From assembly GCA_022592445.1 (NCBI GenBank), contig JABYQR010000259.1, positions 1 to 64,000 of the forward strand: DNA of 64,000 nucleotides, in the 5' to 3' direction. Source of the stretch: Cytidiella melzeri (Eukaryota; Basidiomycota; Agaricomycetes; Polyporales; Irpicaceae). The first letter of the stretch is position 1. Each line of letters opens with the position of its first letter. Shown here piece after piece: positions 12,101 to 23,456 of the stretch. The notes under the pieces were generated by a model. The model was not told the origin of the DNA and did not search any database. It saw nothing but the letters and a program-made list of their open reading frames with translations. The translations under genes and the position numbers were made by a program.

Positions 12101-13712
12101 TGGAGAGCTCGAAGCAACCCTGATGCGTGGCTGGATCAAATATGGCCTCATCTCTGATCTGGTTACACACCCCTGCCTACGTGTATACATGTGTCTGATG
12201 ATTTATAGGTGAACCACCTTCAATTGCTAGAAGACCCGACAGACTGCGACCGCCAAATGATCCAAACACTGGAGAATTACCAGGGGGGGGGGGGGGCATA
12301 AAGGCACGCGACGCAACATGCTCATGAATACGATGGCTGCCAGAGTAAACACAGCTGAGGGTAAGATTGAATGCATTGGAGGGTATCTTGCTCAGTTGAT
12401 TGGATGTAGGTTCTATCGAATATCCGTCCCGCTCTCACGCCATCAACCTCAAAACTGATGTTGCCGTGGCGCCAGGCCACAATCTCTATGCCCTCATGCT
12501 AATCTATTTGCAGAACCTTTGGCATGCCGAGTTAGCCCTTGTGCCAGACACGGCACCTGCAAACATGGGCGAACCCTTTGTTTGTTCTTCCGTTAGGATG
12601 TACAGTCATGTCTCATTCAACGGCATAAAGTATGGCTCTGGTGCCAAGCACGGGGGTAAAGCATATCGCCACACGTACATTGACGGACGACAACCAGTTT
12701 GCATCGCAGCTGTACTGCATGTGAAGCATCTCCAAGCAGATGCCCGTTTAGCACCACTGGAACATACTTGCGCGGTAGTGCAGCGATTCATATCAGATTC
12801 TCATACGCCTGGCATGCCCTGGGATTTACAGTGAGTATGTCTTCCCTGTAATATACGGATCTCACTCGTCATTGCTAGTGCAATAGATCTAGGTCTGGCC
12901 ATTGTCACAGATTTTCAATGTTTCTACAAGACTTGCCTTACCAGGCAACGGTATTATGGGGAATATTTAAGCGCTTATCAGGCGCTTATCCAGCTCTTAT
13001 CTGGCGCTTATTAGGTGCTTATTCCGGCGCTTATTCTCAGTGCCTATCAATTGATGCGCTGATGCGCTGATGCGCTCCTTTCCTTATCTGTGTATCACAT
13101 GATAGAACTCTCTGGAACCTTGTGGAACATGCTGGAACTATGATGTCATAGTTCTTATAACCTTCTGGAAAAGTCTATTCTTGGAGCTGGGTCATGGGGT
13201 CAGGTCATGGGGACAATTGCTATTGGTTGATTTTTGAAGTGGCACCACTAGGGCATAGGGCATGCTTAGTAAGGTAGATTACTTTGCTTACTCATGTAGG
13301 TAACTAGGGGTCTTAGGGTAGTACCGGGGGTTCTCCCCTTCATGTATATATACTTCGTACTCCCCAGTACTCACTCTCACCAACACTATACTCTCTATCT
13401 CTCTATCTCCCCCTCAAGTTAAACACTTATCTGGTGAGTGCAACCTTAACTGTTACAGCCATATGGAAGGCCAACTGTTTAGCCCCCCCCCCCCCGGAGC
13501 TCGTGCCAATCACTCGAATGTGTGCACAATTTGCGTGTGGAACACTCACTTACAGGACACATCGTGAGTTTTGGGTCACAAAGTCTGTATGTCATGTAGG
13601 TCAATTCATGTTACATACTTTACAATTGGTTTCTACAAACATGCTATTACTACAGGACACACAAGAGCCGGATCTCGCTCTTAGAGGAGACGCAGAAGAC
13701 AATGTTGACTAA
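9138..13712 (+). pseudogene. Plavaka-like (CACTA superfamily) transposase, disrupted
   Basis: A multi-exon gene whose exons, in order, encode an N-terminal Cys motif (CPCQEC), a CxxC cluster (CNVCWDCHH), the LPNGLLIMINIDW block, IIPGPGEPS, DLPASRK with a following Cys pair, LPGWLPARNSPLEFMHATFLG, and FLLAYGPPYGYWGYP with NGHSGGELEATLMR. This order matches my memory of Plavaka transposases. Early exons are 9138-9404, 9458-9536, 9595-10537 and 10591-10799, continuing from 10849; most introns are clean GT-AG. Lesions: TAG at 9651-9653, a run of 14 G near 12283-12296 that shifts the frame (12 or 15 G would restore it), and a solo LTR-A inserted at 12903 in the penultimate exon, after which the frame resumes (AIDLGLAIWKANCL) to TAA at 13710-13712. 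It was probably the mobilising enzyme of the element. Confidence 0.85.
12903..13457 (+). repeat. Solo LTR of family A inside a transposase exon
   Basis: Starts TGTCACAG and ends CTGTTACA, flanked by GCCAT at 12898-12902 and 13458-13462. The exact 5 bp duplication defines both LTR ends. Removing the LTR and one GCCAT rejoins the transposase reading frame. At 555 bp it is shorter than the 736 bp of the 5' LTR of element A (after subtraction of its insert). It has a TATA-like TATATATA near 13345 and fewer GCGCTTATC-type repeats. Confidence 0.93.
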
Positions 13713-16137
13713 GCTGACGCGTACATGTCATTGTCTTGACTGCCATCCTGAGAGTATGTGTAGCGCAGACTACCTTTGTCGACGTCACGATCGGCGTGCA
13801 AGTTGTCACCTAGGCCTCTGTCCCACACTCCCGTATGCTGGCCACTTCTGAAGTGCGCTCTCCCATCAGCCCAATTACCTTCACTGTGCCTGTTGCCGAA
13901 CTCCTCTCTGTCTCTCGCTCTTTCGTCACCAAATTCTTCGTGCTCGTTACCCATGGCTCCACCAGACTGACTCTCCATGTGTTGACCTCGAAGGTCATCC
14001 ACGTGCGTACCATTTTGTTCTTCATTGTAAACAACAGGCTGGTTCGATGTATGCGTTGAGCCTCGCATCTCATTAGCTGCGACGCTTCCTAATTGTAGAC
14101 GGATGTAGGTATCGTTGTCTTGGTTGGAATTCTCACGTAGCGCTAGCCAAGCAGCATCAATGTAAGTACGATCAATGCTATCTGCTGTGTTTGCTCGACC
14201 TCGCTTTGGCAGCGGAATGTCGATTAGTTTGCCCAAGATGTGTGCATGTCTACTACCTGAGTGTGAGTGCAAATCCAGCTTGTTAAGGAGTGCATTGATC
14301 TGACAGAGAAGTTAGAGTCGGCTTGAATGCATAGTTGTGTGTTTGCTCACCTCTTGCGTACGGTATGTAGGCTGCCTTCTGACCCACGGTTAGGAAGAAG
14401 GCTTCTTCTTTGATCCAGTGTTCCGGATACAACCAGCAACTGCCTGCGATGCTTGAGGAGGATCATCACTATCAGGCGACAGCCGGTTGTTGTTGCCACG
14501 GGTAGGTGAATCATCTTCTGCTGCTGAGTACTCATCTGACTGGTATTTGGCTAGGAACATCCAGTTGTAATCCGGTCCCGCAATCTCTGGAACCTTGTCG
14601 CGGTTTTGAATCCTAGCTTTGACTTTCTACAGGTAGCTTGACTTGTCAAACACGGTGTATATGGAAAAGCTGAGTACACACCGTCACCCTGCGCTGTTTC
14701 ACGTGAGCCTCGCCAGCTAATTTCTCTTTCTCCTGTGCAGATTTGCAATCCTTGAGCCATTTGTGGTGCAGACTCGTCCAATAAGTCTGGGTTGCATTCT
14801 GCAATTCTACTACGGTGAGAGATGCAAAGAATTGCTCGGCGTCAACCCCGCGTGGTACCATGTACAGCTGCTTCCCTTGAGTCTTGGCTTTTTCGACAAC
14901 CTTGTCTCGCCAGGATATCTCATTTGGCAACCAGGCAGACCAGATTGGAAGCAGGCGGCGAGAGTGATCAAGAGGATCATCGCTGGTCCAGACTCTTCCA
15001 TCAGGAAGATGCGGCGTTGTTTCATTCAAGTTGATGACGGTTCCCATCAATGTCCTCATGACAGCGCAAATGAGTCCCTGCAGCAGACGTAAGACACGGT
15101 ACGTCTGCAGATGGCATTGGCGATTACATGGTACTCACATTTATCATTGGCTCTCTAGTTCTCACTACTCCTCCTGACACAGATGCCGCAGAACCAGACG
15201 CAGACATTGCACTACCGTCCCCACCGGCCGCAATGTAAGCACGTATCTCATTTATTTCACAGCGTAACGAGGTGAGCTCTTGCCGTGTCAACTCCTCCGT
15301 CTCTCTTGAGCCTTGATAGAAAGCATACAATTCATTTGTGGTACGCCGGAGCTCTGCCAAGTCCAACGAGGTCTCTCTACACTGCTTTGCAAGCTTGCCA
15401 ATATCTGTCGTGTTGAGATTTCCTGTTGTCTGTAAGTGTCTCAACGAATCCTCGAGGGACTTCATTCTATCACTAATAGCTTTCACGGTATTGGCCGTAT
15501 TGGCAGAGCTAGACAGTGGGCGAGGTTGCATATCTACGGCTCCGAAGGTCATGGCCATGGGCTGTCGGCTGCTGGCACGTTCGCGAGAAGACATAGGTGA
15601 GTTATTAGGCAATGCCATCGCAGAAACAATGAGACCAGACGGCTCAATCGAGGGAGCGCGCGAACGAGAAGGTGTTATTGACAAGGGACGGCGAGAATAT
15701 AAGGAGGGATGACCAGGCCCTAGGGAATATGGACTGCTGGACATGCCAGGTGGGTTATCAGTCGCGGTATGCGCTTGTTGCTGATTGGGTGGCAGGGTAG
15801 ACAAAGGTCGAGCAATGCGGGAAAATGGATCGTTGGATGGAGGGTATATTCGGTTGGGATGCGTGTCTGCCGAGGCATGCATATAATCTTGCGCATGAAG
15901 CTGAGCAGGAATAGACGAGGCGCGATGCGAATGGGAGAATGGAAATTGGAAACCGGAGAGTGGCTGCGACAAGGAGGTACGAGCTATGGGCTCTGATGAA
16001 ATACTTGCAGAGCCTGGACTTATAGGGCGTTGTAGGGCAGGATATCGATTAGAACGAACTTCAGCTCCGGAGGCTGACGAGGGTGGACAAGTCTTTCTTT
16101 TGCCAAGAGGGCTGGTAGCGGGATTCGTCTGAGACAT
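13709..16137 (-). pseudogene. Coiled-coil transposon cargo protein
   Basis: Exon 1 (15139-16137, starting MSQTNPAT) encodes a Ser/Pro-rich disordered region and then a heptad-rich coiled coil (about residues 235-305). Exon 2 begins at 15077 and encodes a domain with LLPIWSAWLPNEI and a run ending in charged helices. A third exon starts near 14632 (KVKARI) and ends near 14352 (TYRTQE). The last exon (about 14300-13709) is acidic and low-complexity. Exon joins keep frame across GT-AG introns, but TAA at 14390-14392 interrupts exon 3 just before a segment (RRQPTYRTQE) that looks conserved. It may therefore be broken, or an unseen splice removes the stop. Its stop (13709-13711) overlaps the transposase stop tail to tail. 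I recall similar proteins beside Agaricomycete transposases, with unknown function. Confidence 0.65.
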
Positions 16138-16704
16138 AGTGAAACGACGCGCGGGGAGCAAAGTTGTGGGACTGGACGGCACAGACCAAGCTGGGGGTGG
16201 GAGCAAGGTGAGCTCAACATTCGCAGCAGCTGTGTGCATTACTGATCAGGATAAATCCAAATTACTAGTTGTGTTCATGTCGCACGCGCGCGAATCACAT
16301 TCATCATGCGTCGTCGTACGCACGCGTACTGTACAGTTAAGTTTGATATTGATGTCGATGTCGCGCATGCAGCACAATCCTCACAATTGCGAGTATACGT
16401 ATACGTATACTAGCTATAGGTACATGTACATTAGTATTACAGGTCAATGTATCCTGTACATGCATGGTCAGCTCGCGCGTGGTGTGCAATGGCATAGTGG
16501 CCAAAAATCAATTAATTCTGAATATTAATATACTGCCCGATTATAATTATCGCTGATCAGGCGTCTACGTGGATATTGAATGGATACAGCATGGAAATTC
16601 CAACTATTCTAGGCTCTATCCACGCAGTATCCATTCTGAGAAGTGCATGGATATTGCGTGGAAATTTTCCATATCCACGCAATATCCATCGTTGATATTC
16701 ACGT
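16138..16704. other. Right subterminal region of the CACTA-like element
   Basis: Upstream region of the coiled-coil gene plus the subterminal repeats. About 16388-16410 holds a TATACG-type short palindromic run. From 16569 to 16700 there are at least seven TGGATAT/ATATCCA or TGGAAAT motifs in both orientations, matching the left subterminal region. No further gene is seen. Confidence 0.65.
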
Positions 16705-16717
16705 CTAACGTGCAGTG
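16705..16717 (-). repeat. Right terminal inverted repeat of the CACTA-like element
   Basis: CTAACGTGCAGTG, the exact reverse complement of the left terminus, followed by the CTC duplicate at 16718-16720. Confidence 0.88.
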
Positions 16718-17132
16718 CTCGTACACCTCAAGTTGGGCAAAACCTGCTCCGCGCGTGACAGTGGCAGCTGTGAGAAAGCGATGCGGGCAGGCGTTGGCAG
16801 CCTCAAGACGGGGTGCTGAACAGCTGCCGAAGAAAGGTGGTGCAATGGTGGTGTGGGGTGTGTGACAGCGGTGGACCGGAACCATTTGCCTGCGCTGCGA
16901 GCGTCACACAGGTTTCATCGCCTGCCTCACAGATGAGTTCTCTATGTTCAATGACTGATTTCGTAAGCTTATCGACGCTGTTTCATCATCACTCGAATTG
17001 ATGTGTTCAGGTGCCTGGAACATTGTCAGCTCTACAAGCTAAGAGGGCGAAACTGCCCTATATATATTCGAACAGTATTGTCTTCAAGCTGTATGTAGTA
17101 TGTGCGTGAACTGTACGGTAAAGATGATGTAC
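16718..17132. other. Flank between the CACTA-like element and the next gene
   Basis: About 415 bp with no gene I can support. It begins with the CTC duplicate of the CACTA-like element and contains a short palindrome (AGGGCGAAACTGCCCT, near 17044) and an AT-rich TATATATATTC near 17060. It is downstream of the minus-strand gene that ends at 17133. Confidence 0.5.
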
Positions 17133-20100
17133 CTAATTAAGACTGCGTGAGTGTGGTAGCCGTAGGATCACCTTACGAAGTTCCTCAGGACTTCCCACCC
17201 CCTCATCTGCTGCCAACATTTCCGCATCTTGTCCATCGCCCGCCTTCTCTTCCACACGTTTACGCTTCTGGCTCGCTGCGCGTGAATCTTTCACATTTTG
17301 TTTGGCTTGAAGTTTGGCTGCCAACTCATCGTGACAGGCCCTACGTGCTTGCGATGTCGGGAATAAGGGGATAGGTGCTGTAAGTGAACGAGGTATTGCA
17401 CGACGGATGAGATGTGCGTTGTGCAACGCGTGGAGGTTCACGACGTACTCGTCAAGCAAACAATGCTCGACATGAGACTCAGTTTGACCTGAGTCAATTC
17501 GCTCCTGAGTAATGACCCGTGAGCCCGTAGTTGAGCATTGCGCGCAAGGACAGTCGTGCTGTACATTAAAACTAAATTGGATATCCTGTCCATTGGTGAT
17601 TTATTGGATCCAACTCATGGCAAAATCACACGAGAGACTCACCGTGCAGGAAACTATGAGGCTTTGCTTCTCCCCAAATCGACGAATCAAGCGGGGCATC
17701 TCCCAGACAATATGTCGATCGGCTGCGAGGTCAAAGGCATCGACAACGGCGTATGCTTTCGAACAATCCTCGTGCGCAAGGATTTCAATGATACGACCGA
17801 GCAAGTTATCATCAGGATCCTGCGAGGCAATTTTGATTACAATGATTAGCACACGAGGAATGCCCATCCATATAGCTGTGACTTACCAATGGAGAGCGGG
17901 CAACAACCCATGTTCCTACTTCGCACTTGTCACCTGAAGTCGCTACCAATGACGTGCAACCAAACCAAGGTAATGAGTCGTGAGCAACGCTCGCCGCATT
18001 AAGGGTTTTTGCTGCATGAGTCAGCCGCCAAATCTGCGCTGCTCGTAAGATGCGAGACCCTGTCTTTGAATCCTTCGGGATAGGCTCGAGACGAACAGAA
18101 CCTTTCTCAATGCCATGAGTGAGTGATGATGAATGTCATGTTGGCTCAGACGTACCCGGATGCTCTGGTTGGCTATCATTCCAGCCGAGAATACATTGAA
18201 TGCTCGAATTACCTCGAATCAGGTCACGAACTCCCGCGCCAGCTCTCACCCATGTAATGTCTTTGTTGTCGTTGCCTTCCTGAGAGCCCTCCACATTATC
18301 TGCACTGCGGAGCGTCCAATTGAGTTTCTTTGAGACCGGCCACCACCCTCCCGTGACTCGATGTTTCATGCCTTCTTGATTAGCAAGCTGATGCGCAATA
18401 TCGTGACTTGGTGCGAGATGGTTTGAGAAAACTGAGCATTGTCGAAAGACCTGGTTGAAGCGCTCGTACGATTCAGTCGAAAGACCAACAAGCGGTCCAA
18501 AGCGTCGAATATCGTCCGGAGCGTGAAGCAGGAGATGCAGCTTTGACTTCCAGATGATCTTGCTTGGATCTAGAATGGAAAAGAGGTCCAGAACGTTGGC
18601 TACGGCAACTTCTACATCAGCCTGGACTCAGCTTAAGTGAGAACGTGAGACGAGATGATGGTGAAGGATATGTACCGTGTATTGATCCATGTCGTCAATC
18701 TCAGGCATCCAAAGCAGGGCCATCAGAAGCCCAACGGCTCTCCACACATGCAAAACCTTGAGTTCAACAAGATCATGTATGTGAAATACTGACACTTGAC
18801 CAATGGTTTTTAATTGGCGTCCGATGAGAGAATTTGCGTACTGGGTGATATAGTTTGCGCGAATGGGTGGAATATTGAGTCCGCAAGTATCCGTAGCCTG
18901 GAGACGTTGTGCGTATTGCTTCTTGTCTGCTGCAGACCAAGATGACCAAGATTTGTACCATACATACTTCACAATCCCGAGCAGGATAGTGTGAAGGATC
19001 TCGATGGGCGTGTCCTGCGTTGGGTCGAAACCTACATGTTGGAATTCAAAAATCCGTCAGAAAGAGCATTGACAGTCATACGTACCTCTGATACGAAGGT
19101 TAGGATTGAAGATCTTGTCCCACTTGTTGGTAACCCAGTCCATGAGCTCACTGTAGATGCTCTCTTGTGGGCGTGTTTGGTCTTGCGCCTTGAGCGTGCG
19201 TGCACGAGTGATAAGGTCGGCAATCCACGGCTCTGTATATCCATCCTTTACTCCGCTGGCTTTCTGACGGTCTTCGACACGTGCAGCTACACCTGTGCAA
19301 GCCTGACTAACCTGCAGAATCACCTCGCGCAACGACTCGGTGACATTTCGGGGCTTGCCAGCCTGCAGTGAGAGGATACCAAGTGTCAGTAGGGTTTATA
19401 CCGGGACAACAGACATGGAACAGAACTGGCGTATGTGGAAAAGGCTATCATAGCTGTCATTTGTCATCTTCTCTCTACGACTCCCACCCACTTTGCACTT
19501 TCGGCAAGAACAGTTAGAGCTACCACCGATATGACCGCTAGCCTCGCTCTGCATAGGATTGTCCATCGGCTCTGCATTGAGGAAAAGATGGAAGCGGATG
19601 TTTTCACCTGTAGTTGCATGTCGGGTGCGTACAGGATGTACATGTGTCAAGCTGCTCGAGGGTTGACCATACGTAAGATGCAGTGCTTCGAAGTCAGATA
19701 AAACATACTCTAATTGCGCCTTGAACCCTTCAATCTGCTCTGGGACACTCGCGTGCTGAGATGTTGAAAGGAAATGAATATGGAAATCTTGTTGAAGAAG
19801 TCGACAAGGGAGATTCCGATGCGAGACGTAAAGATTGTTGTGCTTGTTCCATGACTTTGACCTATTGCCAGAGACGTCGTCGCCAAACAGGTCCACAAAG
19901 CTTGAGTACAGAGGATCGCCTTGTGCTAGCTTACGGAGTGGATTTGGCATCTTCGCTAGTACCCCGCAATATTGCTCTGGGACGGATGTGAGCGTAGAAT
20001 GAAATAAAGGAGTAGCGGCCACTGAACCTTTGAATGCCGGTATTGCATGGCTGTGCTGCAAATCGAAGAAAATTTTTATCAAGGCAGACGCTTGAACAAG

Positions 20101-21564
20101 AATGATGTCCTCGTTGCAGTCACATATTTGTGCCAGCCCAGACTGAAGCAACTGCTATTAGCGCAATTTGTGAATGCATGCGAGATGATGTCTTGCCTGA
20201 GAATCCCAAGAAACAGGGAATGACTCTGCATGCAGCTCGCCCTGAAATACAATCCACCGTATCGGGAGAACAAGCTTGTTTGTTCTGAGTTGCGCAAACT
20301 CTCCAACGTAATAGTGCTGAATGCCATTCGGCGCAACATACATTGGAGTGAGCATATCGAGATCCATGTCCTTTCTGAACCAATACGATTGCCATATCTC
20401 GGAGACGGGGCCAATTGGAATCTCTGGATAATAGCGAATCTCCGGACAGACCAGCGGATTCATGTAGTCCTGTGGTAATGAATAAGTGAGCGTACCATGA
20501 TATCTGTGAACATTGACGCACCTGTGCAATAATGGTGCTAACGTCATTTTGGTAGTAGTTATTCCCATGTGCCGACTTATACTGATGGGTCACCACTCCG
20601 TTGCTGCGGCGTATTGTATCTTGAATCTTCATGAACTCGTAGAGCGATGGTGTCTCAGGTACGTTCATTTCCTTCAATACCCATAGAACCATGCTCATCT
20701 GCGTATTTGAGATACGGTTGCGTGGGCTGTTATAGAGAATATCCAGTAGTGATATCTGAGTTTTGAGATGCAAATGGACAACGAGAAGCATGACTTTGAA
20801 CACGACGCACAACTTTATTCCCATATGGATACCATTGGTCTATTGGGTCGGGTAGCTCATGGCTACTGCCAAATGCTATACGCTGGATGTCATCACCAGC
20901 AAGCTGATGATGTAGATCTAATGCGCTGTCAGGTATACTGCTACGGGTACTGCAGTCCAGACGTACCGAGGTTTTCCATTGCTGATGCTATACCTTCATC
21001 ATATTCATTGACATTTGCAGCACCGTAAGAATCCTGAAGCAACTCGCTGGTTTCGACGCCGGCAAGCTCGTGAGTAGCACGGTCTGCATTCCATAGTCCA
21101 TAGCTATCGAGACTTGCAGACAGTTTTTTCCTTTCTGCATTTTGCACCTCATTGGAGCGCATCTGGATAGCAAAGTTGTTAGGATCCCACTCATAACCGA
21201 AGAGCATTTCCTCAGCTTGGGAAGACAGAGCAGGAGGCGAAGGGACACCTCGGTCTTCTGATAACAGAGACAACGGCAATAAGCCAAGGTGAGAGAGGCG
21301 AAGCCTGTCGTGCAACTCAGCAGCGGCCTTGATCTCGGCAGCCGAGGAGGCAACTGTGGCAACTTGGAGTTGCGCAGCTGCTGTCTGGTCGGACTGAGTC
21401 TTGCGGCGGCGAAGGTGCACTTTGTTTTTGAATACATGCTTGTCCACATTCTTGCGCTCCAGCCAATGCAAATCGTCCATTGCAGTGTGGTCTTCCATTG
21501 GGTGACAGAGAAGACATCGCACAAGCAGCGGATTTGTTCGACACTCAATAATATCTGCGAGCAT
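17133..21564 (-). CDS. Large transposase-like protein, apparently intact
   Basis: A gene of about a dozen exons starting at ATG 21564 ([11 protein letters not shown]). Blocks in order: a CLLC motif near the start; WYPYGNK joined by a clean intron to [31 protein letters not shown]; a block with [14 protein letters not shown] and [13 protein letters not shown]; a Cys cluster ([10 protein letters not shown]); [56 protein letters not shown]; and a basic C terminus ending 17133. I found no stop or frameshift between blocks. The intron at 20152-20196 is GC-AG (CAG|GCAAGA). I recall this as an expanded Agaricomycete family; the FGDDVSGN and PIEILH blocks suggest a distant CACTA-type DDE transposase, which is inference. 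It is divergent from the gene at 22113. I found no terminal repeats around it. Confidence 0.72.
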
Positions 21565-22112
21565 ATTTGCAATGAGCACGCTTGATATTTATAAATTATG
21601 ACGCACCCTCTGGCAGATTTTGTTTTTCACACATCTTATGCTGCGATGGTGCAAATATTAAGGGCTTCAAGCACGAGGGAACTCGAAGATGAGATGAAGC
21701 TCATGCCGAACGCACAGGATTCATCCCATCTCCGAGTTGACCGTCTGTCACTGCGCTCACCTTCTCAAATGACCAAACATCCTGCGTCATGCCATAAAAT
21801 ATTGCGCAGATTACTCACTGTTGCGAAGCAAGATACGCCGATGACAAGAGGGCAAGTTGCAGTTCAAGAAAGACCAAGACTCAATTTGGTCCGGACAACC
21901 GCAGAACAATCATGTGATTTTTCCAAATCATCGCGTTGGGGCAAGTTCGCGCATAATCCATTTTCATGGTTTTCTTTCTGTCACCAAGATGTCGGTTTTT
22001 CTCCATTCTCGACAGCTTGAACGCACCGCAAAATTTGTTTCTGAGCCTCATTATAAAATCCTGTCTCCTCACCAACCTCTGCTTGCCCAATCACACCCTT
22101 TTGCCATCTAAC
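21565..22112. promoter_or_regulatory. Shared divergent promoter region
   Basis: 548 bp between two divergent start codons. TATAAAA at 22052-22058 lies about 60 bp before the plus-strand ATG. On the minus strand a TATAAATATC-like sequence (about 21586-21597) lies only about 25 bp before the ATG at 21564. The head-to-head layout suggests co-expression, which the sequence alone cannot show. Confidence 0.5.
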
Positions 22113-23456
22113 ATGGCCGCCTTTACTCATCTTTCATCCAGTATCCACGACATCATGAATCGCAGCGAGACACCTCCTCCTGACTCTTTGCTTGGAAAAC
22201 GCGCGACTCCTGATGACGACACAGATGAGTTAGACGTAACTGGAGATGACAACAGAACTACCTCTGGACATTCTGTGGACGAAAATATGCTACTCTTTGC
22301 ACGCAAGTATGCGGCCAGGAAGAAGCTCAAGCCTGAGGCAGCAAAAGACATTGAGAGGTTTATGATGGTGAGTGTTGTAATGCCTTTCTGCACGCCTTTC
22401 TCACTGGTTACTCAGGATCCACACGCCCTTAAATTGTTCAAGATCTACACTCTTGGCCTTGAACTCATGGCCGGGTTTTCAAGCATCCGAGCAGCTGCTC
22501 CTGAGTTCCGAGTCTCGGATGATCTTCAGGTGCGCTGTTAAATGCTAGCAAAGACTCCTTCACTCATCATCTACTCAGACCAACATCAAGACTTTTGTGT
22601 ACGTGGTCTTGCTCACACCTCGCCTCTCGTCGTATCGAGATGACGTTCCGGCCGATATTATCTGCGTACGTCGCGTCTTACATTATTCTTTTGCACTGTT
22701 TTACTTGGGACCACGTTAGACTTTGCTCAAAACCCTGCGCTTGGGACTCCCGGACAACATCGAGCGTAACCGGGCCGACTGGGCCAAGGTAGAGAAGGAA
22801 GTCTTCTACGAACTTACTCAGGCCCGTGGTGTCATCAAGAAAGAGGCATGATCTATTCCTATCCTTGCTAGTACCTACTGACCGCGCCATCCTCGACATT
22901 GACTCAGATCATAAAGAGCCTCAAGGGAGATGCTTCTAAGCATGTGGATATCTTCCGGCTCACCCAAACATTGGCATCGAAGGGATCTGTCACAATGACA
23001 ATCCCCTTATGCGCTCGAGTTGCTTTTATGGTGAGTTATTCTTCTTCGTCTCTGTGCCTCTTCGGTTGGATTGCTTACCACACTGCTACTGCTCTGCAGC
23101 GCCTCGTTTACACGGAAGATGCGTCCACGGGTTTCTGGGTCACATTGGATGAGCATCTTGCCAGTCTTTGTAATGAGACTGCAGGTGACAAGACCAAAAT
23201 AGCACGGTACGTTAGCTTCCACTTACTGCGCCGCGACATTGCTGACGCATCGAGTAGAGTCTTCAAGTCCATTCTTGACGACGACAGGAAAACACACGGC
23301 AACAACGCAGACGCTATCATCTTGGTTCCCGAGGACGAGGTTGTGGATGAACGCCAGCAGCAGGTCGATGAAGCCTTTTCCGTATCATCAGAGAGCGGAG
23401 GCACTGTATACCCAGGCAATCCAGCTCGTGCACCTTCAACTGCGGAGCCCGCGTAG
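22113..23456 (+). CDS. Conserved Agaricomycete protein, 336 residues, unknown function
   Basis: Seven exons keep one frame: 22113-22367, 22416-22529, 22579-22665, 22720-22845, 22908-23030, 23100-23206 and 23258-23456. The intron after 22845 has a GC donor (GAG|GCATG); the others are GT-AG. The start ATGGCC is in good context. The N terminus is acidic and disordered (SLLGKRATPDDD). The middle is helical with VVLLTPRLSSYRDDVP, ADWAKVEKEV and TMTIPLCARVAFM, and the C terminus is acidic. I recall a family with these blocks in many Agaricomycetes, present in multiple copies near transposons, but know no function. No broken codons were seen, so it may be expressed. It pairs divergently with the transposase-like gene. 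Confidence 0.72.

Larger units (their letters stand above)
3098..16717. mobile_element. CACTA-like (Plavaka-type) DNA transposon, 13.6 kb
   Basis: The left end starts CACTGCACGTTAG (3098-3110) and the right end is its exact inverse, CTAACGTGCAGTG (16705-16717). Both ends are flanked by CTC (3095-3097 and 16718-16720), a 3 bp target duplication. CACTA/G termini with 3 bp duplications define the CACTA (CMC) superfamily. Subterminal regions at both ends (about 3124-3230 and 16565-16700) are crowded with TGGATAT/ATATCCA motifs in both orientations, as expected for transposase-binding repeats. Inside are four genes in the order +, -, +, -, among them a Plavaka-like transposase. A solo LTR-A (12903-13457) was inserted later; without it and its duplicate the element is about 13.06 kb. 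Mutations in three of its genes suggest it is no longer autonomous. Confidence 0.88.

Noticed and set aside
9138..13712. Assignment of the transposase to the KDZ (Kyakuja-Dileera-Zisupton) group
   Set aside because: The conserved blocks (LPNGLLIMINIDW, PGPGEPS, YGYWGYP) and CACTG termini with 3 bp duplicates fit Plavaka/CACTA better. I see no KDZ-type Cys cluster or helicase.
16388..16410. TATACG palindromic run as an origin or regulatory site
   Set aside because: Too short and simple to assign; no supporting context beyond lying in the subterminal region.
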